Source: Amoebophrya sp. A120 (taxonomy: Eukaryota > Sar > Dinophyceae > Syndiniales > Amoebophryaceae). Taken from it: 64,000 nt of DNA. The translations under genes and the position numbers were made by a program. Positions 1 to 9,700 of the stretch are shown here, one piece after another. The stretch spans positions 2,972,158 through 3,036,157 of the forward strand of contig CAJINV010000013.1 of assembly GCA_905178155.1 (NCBI GenBank), in the 5' to 3' direction. How positions within the stretch are numbered: the first letter of the stretch is position 1; every line of letters begins with the position of its first letter. The notes under the pieces are model-generated. The model searched no databases and was not told the origin of the DNA. It was given only the letters and a program-made list of their open reading frames with translations.

Positions 1-211
1 GCGTGTCATGCACTCCTGGAAAATCTGTGTTGCATGAGCAGCAAAACAGAGGCTTTCTTTGTCATGCAAAAACGCAATTTGTAATGCGTGCTAGGCATCA
101 GCAGACCTCTCAAAAACTTGTCATGCTTGGCTGCCATTGGAAGCGCTTCAATCATGCGCAATTCAGCATCTCAAGTTTCCAGACCCAGACATTTTTACAT
201 TTGATAGCGCG
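1..211. mobile_element. Introner element, family 1, 3' part only
   Basis: The window opens inside an element whose right end carries the family 1 terminal repeat (CAGACCCAGACATTTTTACA, ending in GATA at 206). The coding sequence of the CLC gene starts directly after it at about 207. The presumed right copy of the target repeat is GCGCG at 207-211; the left copy lies outside the window, so it cannot be checked. The interior contains the words TTTGTCATGC and GTTGCATGAGCAGC found in other members, and resembles the reverse complement of the element at 2058. Confidence 0.8.
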
Positions 212-3162
212 GTCGGGGTGTTAATTTCCAGCATTTTTGTCGGCGTCGTGGTGTCCATGCTGGTGCCGGAGTGCAGCGGGGGCGGCACGATTTCCGTCCG
301 CGCGTGTATCGCGCTCGGGTCTTTCGTACCCGCGCACGTCGGACTGGCAAGATTTGCGCTGTCGGCGGTCTACATTGGGTTTGGCAATCCGCTCGGCGCG
401 GAGGCGCCGACGCTGCACATCTGCGCCGCGGTCAGTTGCTCGCTGTACTGGCTCTGTCAACAGTACCAGAAGATATCCGTCTACTTCCCGGCGGAGAACA
501 GAACCACGATGGTGATGTGTGATTTTGGAGGATGTGTGTAGAAGTCGTGTTTGGGTCTTGACGATGCTCTGCCTCGTGGTGCAGTCGTGTTGTGTCACGC
601 ACAAAAGTTTCATCCTGTGCATATGTGTATGAGTAGAGGATTTGGTCGTGAGTCGATTGTTCGCCGGTCCGAAATCTAAATCTTCCTTGTCGACAGGTTA
701 TCGTCGGCTGCACCTGCGGCCTCGCCGCAGCCTTTTCCGCCCCCATCGGCTCGATCCTGTATGCGATGGAGGAATTTCGGCACTCGCTCGGGGACAGCAA
801 CATGTACACCACTCTGATCACCACCGCGTCGCTTGTTGCCGTGGTTACCACGCAGTTAGTGGTCACGGGGAAGTTTTACGAAACGTGCGAGGGCGGCACG
901 AACGTCGGCAGGGGGAAGTGGGAGGTGTGCACCTGGTTGGCAGTGGCGACCCCGTTAGGGATTGCGGCAGGGTACGTCCCCTTACTCTTCACGAACTGTG
1001 TCCTGTCCCTCCGGTCGAGGTTGCGGAAATACGGGGTGATAAGGCAGATGGTGATCTCCGCCTTGACAACCACCCTGCTCGGAACCTTCTGCTACGAGGT
1101 CAGCCGGGCACTTTTGGTGGAGAAAGAGTTGTGTCCGAAGCAAAACCTCTGTGTGGACGCCGCGAGCAGTGGTGCCACAGCGTCGGCTTCGAGGGCGCTA
1201 CTAGCTGAAGATGAGCAAATAAGTACAGTAGGTACAACTTCATCCACGACGGCCGGGGAACTAGGTGCGGGTTTCTCATCAGCATCTTCCTCAAGATCAT
1301 CGCTAAGCACAATAATAGTACCCGGAAATACAGATACAACTCCCGCGTCTGGCGGCCTGTCCGCATTCTTTTCGTCCACAATAGGAACGATGAGTTCCTC
1401 ATTTTCGTCCTCAACATTTGAGAGGAGGACGCAGCAGAGCATAATAGAAGACACCGCGAGGCAGAGAATCGGTGGGATAGCAGCAGCAGGTGGCGATGAT
1501 GCAAAAATATCAGCTTCGACGAATGTATTTCCTCCAGAAACATCAGCAGGAGCTGCTCCTGCTCCGAGGAGACAACTCGCGTCGTTTGTGCCGTCTTGCG
1601 GCTGGGATGGGGTATGGGGTGCGGGTGGCAGGACGATGGAAGAAATCTTGAAACCAAGGCCGAGGCTAGACAACGACAGGTCGCTGATAATGCCCTTGTT
1701 GATTTGCTGCATCATGTTCTTTGCCTGCAAATTTATTGCGTGCCTCACGGCGGTGGCTTGCGGAGGTATAATTTAATTTGTTCACATTTTGACGACCTTA
1801 TGAAAGCAGAAGCACAGTACTTCAGCGACAATTCTCTTATCATGTCGACGCGGGCGACAAGGCAACAGAGCTGGTGCAGTGCGAGAACACGACCACCGTA
1901 GATGTAAGATACATAAAAATCACAAATAAAGGTAGCGGTGGCGTCTTTGCCCCCGCCCTGGTTCTCGGCGCCGGACTTGGCGGCGCCTACGGTGGGCTCC
2001 TCTCGTACCTTTTCGACGACGCCTACTACCAGCTGCTTTTCGTACCGGTCGGGATGGTATGGATTGCAAAAATGTCTGGGTCTGGAAGATTCTGAGACTT
2101 GTCATGCATGTTTTGCATTGGCCATGATGTCCGTGATGCATGCCCTAGCATCACAGATTTTTTGAGGGCTTCGCGATGCCTATTCCGCATGACAAATGCC
2201 CTCTCCGCGTAGCAAAAATTGCGTTCCCTTTGCTGCTCATGCAATACAGATTTTTTTAGAATCCAAGTGCAGCATCACAGGTTGCCTTCTTCCAGACCCA
2301 GACATTTTTACATTTGGTAGATGGCTGCGGTGTTTTCCGCCATGATCCGACTCCCCCTCACGTCGGTGGTCATTGTGTTCGAGATGACCATATCAAAAGG
2401 AAAAATGCCCCCTCCCCATATCGGAAGCGAAATTTGTGATGCTGTATTTGAGTACACAAATCGACTTGTATTGCTAGAAGGCCAGGAGACGCAGCTGCGG
2501 CCTGAATTGCAGGCAATTTGTCATGCTGTTTCCCACTTCCAGCTGCCTCCTGTCATGCTGGAGATGCAAGGCTTTCCCAAAGCTTGCCAGCACTACAGTC
2601 CGCATCTTTTGCCTTCTAGCATCACAAAGCTGATTTGTGACCACAAATCTGCATCACAGATTTCTGTTTTGATATGGGGAGGGGGCATTTTTCATTGTAA
2701 TAGACCAGCGTCGCGGGGTCGCAGGACTCGTCGAAATATCCTGAGTAAAAACGCCCCCATACCACAGTCAAGATTGATGGGAAATCTGCTAGACAAATCG
2801 GCCAACTTTGGTTGATTCGCATGAAGACAAGCGTGGCCTCGTAGTGTAATCCTGTTCAGCTAGTTCAGCAGCATCACAGGCCCAGCATATCATGCTATTT
2901 CTAGCGTCACAAATCCCAAGACACGACTAGAAAAGACTTCTCATGGGGCTTCGCATGAGAAACTTTTTTGGCATGCAGATTTGCATGACAGCTTCGGGGG
3001 TGGGATGGCTTTACTCAGAATACGAAACTGGTTTTCCCCATGTTGCTCTGTTCGATGATTTCCTACTTCGTCAACTCCGAGGTCCAACCCTCGACCATGT
3101 GGGATCATATGCCTTGCACGCGTTTCGGACTAGGATGGATTTTTGCATCACAGCTTTCAATA
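207..3162 (+). CDS. CLC-family chloride channel/antiporter, 5' end missing
   Basis: Membrane protein of the CLC anion channel/transporter family. Exons: 207-511, 697-1765, 1932-2057, 2325-2390, 2708-2736, 3028-3162; the first two introns (512-696, 1766-1931) are GT-AG and the other three are introners. Seen: GAEAPT (395-412), the GREGP filter motif with its gating glutamate; the GLAAAFSAPIG helix; a following EE pair (769-774) matching the proton-glutamate position of CLC antiporters; the GGVFAP motif just after 1934; and the VVIVFEMT helix. Translation across the three introners gives the continuous helix sequence FPMLLCSMISYFVNSEVQPS, typical of the last CLC membrane segment. An insertion of about 165 residues rich in Ser, Thr and Ala (about 1140-1650) sits between two membrane segments. 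No CBS domains are visible. The stop at 3160-3162 may be bypassed by an unresolved intron into 3310-5310. Confidence 0.88.
2053..2324. mobile_element. Introner element, family 1, target repeat GATGG
   Basis: Element 2058-2319 lies between GATGG copies at 2053-2057 and 2320-2324. Its ends are the family 1 terminal repeat (ATGTCTGGGTCTGGAAG and its complement). Removing 267 bases gives VGMAAVFSAMIR, matching CLC proteins. A GT-AG choice (2057-2320) is also in frame but adds one methionine. Confidence 0.93.
2386..2707. mobile_element. Introner element, family 2, target repeat GACCA
   Basis: Element 2391-2702 lies between GACCA copies. The terminal repeat is AAAAATGCCCCCTCCCC and its complement. 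Removing 317 bases joins the FEMT end of one CLC exon to SVAGSQDSSK in frame. AG is available at the right boundary but not GT at the left. The interior is closely similar to the element at 63209. Confidence 0.92.
2732..3027. mobile_element. Introner element, family 3, target repeat CGAAA
   Basis: Element 2737-3022 lies between CGAAA copies. The terminal repeat is TATCCTGAGTAAAAACGCCC against a more diverged right copy. Removing 291 bases joins a 29-base exon to the last CLC helix in frame. Neither GT nor AG is available at the repeat boundaries. Confidence 0.87.
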
Positions 3163-3315
3163 TAGAAGAAAAACGGAATTGATTCGTATTGGGGGGAAAA
3201 GGTAGGAATAGGAAAGCAGAATTCTCTGCTTTTTTGCATTGATTATGTACTGCTGTGCTGCAAGTGATTCATCTTTCTAGTTCGATACTTTCGAGTCTAA
3301 GGCATAGAGCAGCTG

Positions 3316-5310
3316 ATGGAGCAGGATAACATCGACCCGAAGTCTCTTCAGCAGTTTCTGAACGCCGCTTTGGAGAACCCCATCATGAGCCGCAGGTCGA
3401 TCCGGGCGAGCATTTGCAGTGTGAGTGCTGCGAACAACGACAACTTTCTTGGAGGAGGTAACAATGGCAATTTCGCCACGACCAACATGAACAATGCAGC
3501 GAACATGGGTTCATCTGCTGTCTCGGGTAACAACGAAATTGGAAATCAATTTGGGGCAGCCGCGACGAGGGTAAGCATGAGCCGAGGCATGGGCGGGGGC
3601 TTCAATCTGGAACGGTTCTCAATGCGAGGTATACTTTTTCATGTTTGTTTTCGCAAGGTCGTGGAGTCGTGTATCCATGCCGTGAAATAAGCAGATCATT
3701 GGAACACCGGGACCAGAAAGTCATTCTTCTCCTCAAACCGATCACTATCACTAATCTATCAGCATCTCTCGCCGCACCGATGAAGCGCGAGAACTCGGCC
3801 TTGAGTAGTGCGAGTTCGATTCTCCCTCGGAACTTCAGCAGCGCGAATGAGGGCGATATGACGGGAGGAATGCATCAGGACATGGTTAGAGAGGCACTGA
3901 AAAGGATTATTGCGAATCAGGTACTGAATACTATCCCTTGATGTTCTTGAGGTCGACATTAAGTTTGTCCTTGTCTCACACCAGCATGACGAGCATGAAG
4001 TTTTGATGTGCTACAGCTTCATCTAGAAGTACAGTATTTCGTGCTGCAACATCAAGGCCCACTGCGCCAAAAATAATTAAACCTGCCTTCCCAGCCCGCA
4101 GCCGCCCGCGACCAGCAAACGCTGCGGATGACGACTGGCGCGACGCCGAACGTTGCGGGGCAGAAACGGATGTCCCTGTCCAAGCCAAACGGAAACTACC
4201 AGGTCAAACAGAGCCGGTCCCAGGGGCCCTCGCGGCGCGAGTCAGCCGTGGCGTTCGTGCAGCAGAGGCTGAGCATGTATCCTGAGTAAAAACGTACCCA
4301 CGACAGAGTCAGGATGGGGATTTTGCAACACAAACCTAGGAGTTTTGTGAGTCACGCGTGACAAGTTGCACTCTGCAGTGTAGTGCAGGTTAGCAAGTGC
4401 AGCCGCATCACAGATTCATCTGCTCATCCTGTTCACAGCATCACAAATTCCAAAACACTATTGGAAATGGCTCTCATGGGGATGCGCATTACAAGTCTTC
4501 CTGTCTTTGCAAATCTGCATTACAACTCTGGCGTGGGTACGTTTTTACTCAGGATAGCATGGCCTTCGGCGCAACGTCTTCGAGCAGCGGTGCGAATAAT
4601 GGCGACGTGTCGCCGACCCAACAAGTGGACGCGATTCTGCAAAACGCGGGGCTGGTGAAGCAGCACAGCGTCACGGGGGCGATGGTTCCTCCGGGTGTAT
4701 CCTTCCTGGGCGGGGGAGGTGGCCCGGACCACCAGCAACGGGTGAGCGCCAACGGCAATTTGCCCCCGGCCTCTCCCCGAGACACGCTCACCAACGGGCA
4801 CAGCCAAACGCACATCAACTTTGAGGCGTCCATATGCATTGCAAAAGTATCGTACTCGTATAAATGCATTACAAATTTCCTCAGCGTGAGAAATAAAATT
4901 TGTAATGCGGATTTGCCTTAACAAGATGACTTGTAATGCATGACTGCAATACGAGCGCGATACTTTTGCACAGGATAGTCCACGACGAGTGCGATGCCTA
5001 TGAAATCCGTGTCCCACGCGAGCTATCAAATGCAAAAATGTCTGGGTCTGGAAGAACAACTTGTGATGCGCATTTCAGAACACAGGAAAATCTCTAATGC
5101 ATAGGCAGCAAAAGTTACCCACTATCTGTCACCAAAGTGGGGGGTTTGTCATGCGGATTCGGCATTGCGGAAGCTTCTCGAAACCTGTGATGGGAGAGCT
5201 TCCATGCCAGACCTTCTGTGTCATGCAAAAACAGCATGAGTCTTCCAGACCCAGACACTTTTACAGTTGATACGAGCCGGGAGTCGCGGACTGGCTCGTT
5301 TCGGTCCTGA
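3316..5310 (+). CDS. Ser/Asn-rich low-complexity protein, possible cytosolic tail of the CLC gene
   Basis: Not recognised. Exons: 3316-3628, 3763-3920, 4116-4277, 4562-4832, 4983-5023, 5278-5310; total 978 bases, 325 residues. The first two introns are GT-AG and the other three are introners. The protein is polar and disordered-looking (SRRESAV, GGGGGPDHQQ, Ser-rich end RESRTGSFRS). Frame is open upstream of the ATG to 3301, and an acceptor at 3309 or 3312 would allow splicing from the CLC gene, so this may be the CLC C-terminal tail. Exact repeat excision at all three introners gives a stop at 5308. A different reading after 4978 (VHDECDAYEIRVPRE then PGVADWLVSVLKEP) would continue to 5467 but needs one inexact junction. 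Confidence 0.55.
4273..4561. mobile_element. Introner element, family 3, target repeat GCATG
   Basis: Element 4278-4556 lies between GCATG copies. The terminal repeats are nearly perfect over about 30 bases (TATCCTGAGTAAAAACGTAC and complement). Removing 284 bases keeps the frame (VQQRLSM then AFGATSSSS). GT-AG at 4277-4557 is possible but adds one codon. Confidence 0.93.
4828..4982. mobile_element. Introner element, family 5, very short, target repeat GTCCA
   Basis: Element 4833-4977 is only 145 bases, between GTCCA copies. The terminal repeats are TGCAAAAGTATCG and its complement, and they make up almost half of the element. Its outer end TATCCTG is shared with family 3. Removing 150 bases is in frame. 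Confidence 0.88.
5019..5277. mobile_element. Introner element, family 1, target repeat CGAGC
   Basis: Element 5024-5272 lies between CGAGC copies, with both family 1 terminal repeats intact (TATCAAATGCAAAAATGTCT at the left). Exact excision of 254 bases keeps the frame into a short final exon. No GT or AG exists at the exact boundaries. Confidence 0.92.
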
Positions 5311-6776
5311 AAGAACCGGAAGTCATGGAGACCATGCGCGAGAGACAGACGTCGTGGTGGTTTCCAGGGGAGGATTTTGTGTTTTCGCAGTTTGGTGTTT
5401 GCTATTCCCACTCAATTTCTTCGAGATCAGATGAAAGAATCGGTATCTCGTACTCGTTCGACAACAGGTGAATACTTTTTCATTTCAACTTTCGACAGTA
5501 CAACAGGGAAGGTATTAGACGAACAAATCTAGTGACGACGAGCAAAGTAGTGTACGTTTCGACATACTTCTAGACGAACAACATATGTTACTGTCTCCAG
5601 TATCGCAGTAAAGATTTTTCGCAAAAGTAATTAATGGTCAGGACAAGAACAAAAATGAAAATCAAAATCATACAAAAGCAGATTCAAGCAGATTATGAAC
5701 GGAGTGCAAAACTCCGGGCAACAAGTATTTAGACGCTTCTTGGTATTATGCTTTTCTTTTCAAAACAAGGTAAAGGGTCTTCAAATTTTCGGGCTGATTC
5801 ATCTCAAATCTTCCTTTCACAGACTTTCCGCGTAGTTGCAATGCGCCCTGGCACGAATCAGTGGCGAAGTAGAAAAAGGATTTCGCTAGTAGAGCAGAAT
5901 CGACGATTTGGGCACGATTTAACAACAGATTGTAGATACCCTTGCGCCAGCAGATCTTTCCGTCTCGATCTCGAGACTGAAGTTTCAGTCGAAAGAAATA
6001 TGCTTCTCATGTGTCTATTCGTCCTCGCGATAGGCTACGCGATCATTGCTGGGTGTTCTGTTTACATTTGTGTGAGACGGAATCCGCGCCTTGTAGGTAC
6101 AGAGCAGTCGGTCTCGTCGTCCTTTCTCCACCGTGCAAAAAAACGATGCAGTTTGTGTGCAGAATCTGCCGTTAGGTGTCAGTGTGCACCTCGTGCCCTC
6201 CTACGTAAACATCGGTCTTGTTCGTTCGCAAAACACGTCTGTTGCTTCCAAAGCTGCCACTCTCGGTTTTCGTACATTGTGTGCTTGCGTCGTTTTTTTT
6301 TTTTCGTGCAATCAAGGAAGATAAATATCATCGTCCGTAGCCGTACGCGTACCGGCACAGTGAAAGCTAGGTTGTCGTGTCTGACTGCGCAAAGTGGCGA
6401 GAGCCCTCTATTTCAACAAACGTTTTTTTTTTCAAATGTCCTCCTATCTGCAGTGAAAAAGGTCATTGACAACTCAGCTTACCCAAGACACTTGCTACTT
6501 ATCAATCCACTGCTGTATGGCTGCTAGAAACTTCTACGCTTCAGAAAGGCGCTCCTCCCCGTTTATAACCCATGTCTGTCTACATTTCCCTAGCAGCAGG
6601 CTATCGCTATCCCCATAAGCAGAAAAAATCCATATGAAGATGCGGATTCTGGCGTGGAGCGGCGGGCGCCTCTGGGACGATATGAATTTTCTTCCTGCCT
6701 ACAAGTGATTAGCCGAATTGGAATTACAACTTAGCAGGTTCTTTTTCCACCACGCTGACCAGGCACCCCGGGCAAG
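5311..6776. other. Intergenic region with one doubtful ORF
   Basis: No conserved gene seen. An open frame at 5748-6527 (259 codons) has one hydrophobic stretch (MLLMCLFVLAIGYAIIAGCS) flanked by charged residues, which would make a single membrane segment. The rest is Cys/Arg/Ser-rich and looks like translated non-coding DNA. I treat it as unproven. Confidence 0.4.
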
Positions 6777-9700
6777 ATGGGTTGCTGTTCGTCCGCCATG
6801 CTTGGGGGCAAGGACGCCCTCAGTCTGCCGAAACGAACCAACAGCATGTACATGTACGACGAAAACTACGAAAAGCGGGACCAGGGTTCGTACACGCCGG
6901 CCAATTTTGACCCGAACAAAGCCAACAATTTAACCAAGAAAAAGGACAAAATTCTCATCTCCTGCGAAAAGTCCGCGCTCGTGCACGTATAATTTGCGGG
7001 TTTTTTTGTTGAAAAAAAATCATCCGACCTCTAATCATGAGTTATTACATCGAAGTAATAGTTGTACAGCCATCCTAGCATTGCGTGGGAAGAAATGTGT
7101 GAAGATTTTTTGCAATGAAAATTTTTCTTCGCCCAGAAGTACAACGACACACGCGATCCGAGTGAGACTTTTAAAAACGTACCATTTCTACTACTGATTT
7201 TACAGGTCCTGAAAACCGGGGTACTGCTGGAAGAATACCTGATCCGGAACAACGTCCGCGGGAAGCAAATCATAATTTCCTGCGTCGACGTGTCCGCGAA
7301 AGAGCCGAAGGACAGCAAGTACTACGACTACCGATGGCGCTGCAGCTCCTTCCGGTTCTTCGTCGAATCAGACGTGATCGCCTACATTCCCGTCGTCACG
7401 GACCTATCAAATGCAAAAATGTCTGGGTCTGGAAGAATGCAACTGGTCATGCTAAATCTGAAGCATGCAAAAATCTGTGTTGCATGATTACCACAAGTCG
7501 CCCAGTTTTGACCAAGTCGGGGGGGGAGTTTCTCATGCAGGATAGGCATGAGAGAGATGGCACAGAATCTGTCATGCTAGGCCCTGCATTGCAGACCTCA
7601 TGGGTCATGGAAAAGCTGCATGACAAATCGCGCATGCTTCCAGACCCAGACATTTTTGCATTTGATAGGACCGCTGGCTGAGCAAAAAGGCGACCCACTT
7701 CGAGCTCGCCTGGATATCCGAGGCGAAGATGCTCTGGCAGGCGGCGCACCTCGGCCAGGACAGTCACGACGGGGAAGATTTCGGCGATTTCGGTTCCAAC
7801 CTGTTCCCGGTCGCGATTTTGTCCCTCGCGTTGGACATCCAGGACGACGAGACGAAGGGACTGCAAAAGAAGACGAAGAAAAACAACAATAATAATCACG
7901 ACAATTCGCAAACCATTTCGAACAAAAACACCAAGGCATCCGGCGGTCGCACGGTTGGGGACGATTTGGAGAGGCGGAAGATCCTCGAGCGGTCCTCGGG
8001 CTACAACCACAACCTGCTCGTGTTGTCCTCGATCACGCAAAAGTGGGTGCGGCAGGACAAATCGAAGAGACAGCTGGGCGTCGCCGGGTTGAACCAGTTC
8101 AAGGATCCGCGATTCGTCATTTCCGGGAAGTTCACGGTGAAGACCATCGATCCGTTAGGCCGGGCGGAGAAGCCGGCCGGGAAAAACTCCGAGGAGAACA
8201 AATCGAACGACCCGGACATGTTCGCGCGGGAATTGTCGCACCACCTGCTGTTCTCCGCGTTCAAACAGGTCAGGTTAGAAAAGGTCGCGGCCGACGGGGG
8301 CGAGTACGAGCGGCAGTCGATCAAGTACCGGGCGGAAGCGGTGCGGAACGCGCTCGGGAAAAACTGCTCCGTCGACGAGGCGCACAGCGAGCCGGAGGAG
8401 GTGCTCACGTCCGCGCGAAGCCGAGGGGTGGTGAACTTCGACCTCGGGGGGGCTGGGGAGGATGAGAATGGAGAGAAAATGAAGCCGGGGTCGTCGAAAA
8501 TGCCGAAAAGGTCTGGGTCGCCGAAAATCCCCAGCATAAAGAAGAACAACTCGCTGTCAAAAGTCGTCGGCGTCGGGATCAATACGCCGAACCACGCGGG
8601 AAAAGGGATTTGCTCCGCGTCCGTGATCGGCCCCCTGGACACGGTTTCGGAGCCGAGTCCCAGAACGGATAGGTCGGTCGTTGGGGAGTTGTCGAGCTCG
8701 AGGAATAAGACGGCTGGTGTAGGGGAGAATGGTGCAGGAGGAACATCAGGAAATATTTCTAATCAGGACAAGAACCTGTTGAACTTCGAAACGCACTCGA
8801 AAATCACAGAGGAGGAGACTGCGACAACGATCACGGAGGAGGTCGCCGTGCCGGCGAACATGCCCCATTTGTACTTGAATTTCGCGGAGGCGAAGAAGCG
8901 CGGGCCGGGGAACAACAGTCCGCGCCTCAGCAAATCGCAGATTCGGGCGAGCCGCGCGGGCTCGAAGGCGAAGAGCACGGCGAGCGGGGAGGGAATGAAT
9001 GCGCAGGAAAAGGAGCAAGAACAGTCGCTGTCTGGGACGGACGCGGTGCTGAAAAGGATGTCGGAACAGATGGAGAGGGAAAAGCAGGAAAATAACGCCG
9101 TCGTTGTTGGTACACCGCCAGACCAAACAGGCACAGTAGACGAGAAAACCAATCTTAAGCCAGAGGCAGAACAAGTAGATGATCCAGCGGACCTCCAGCC
9201 CGGCAATTCGCCCCGCGACCCGAGTAAAGAAGTTCCGTTGGAGCTCAACCTCGACACCCCAGCACAAACCTCCAACCCGGCGCACTCGACCACGACGGAA
9301 CTCCAACTGGCGAAGTCGCAAAACCGCCGCCCCACGCCGCTCCGCTCCCCGCTGGGGCAGTTCGCACCGGGGGATAGACTGGTGATCCACTCGCTGGAGT
9401 CGAACCCGGAGTACAACGGAAATTTCGTGAAAGTCCTCTCTGTTCAGTCCGCCGACATGATCGAAGTTGTGGTGCCGACGCAGGGCAATGAGCGGCTGTT
9501 CATCCCACCCGCGAACCTCGCTCCGTTACAGGACCCGAAGGCGATGTTCCCCGCCTTAACGCCCTCCGCGCACGGGTCGTTGAGCCCCGTGAGCCGGCAC
9601 GTGTCCAGCCCGACGATGCGGGGATTTGGGTCCGCGCTTGACAACAAACTGTTCGCCATGAACCCGGATAGTGAGGACGACGATGACGATTTCTTCCTGG

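Noticed and set aside
3800-3840. tRNA-like T-arm sequence (GAGTTCGATTCTCCC)
   Set aside because: Lies in coding sequence with no matching acceptor, D or anticodon stems.
7290-7487. Open frames ending in peptides like NAKMSGSGR or containing TQTFLHL
   Set aside because: These peptides are translations of the family 1 introner ends and recur wherever the element occurs; they are not protein domains.
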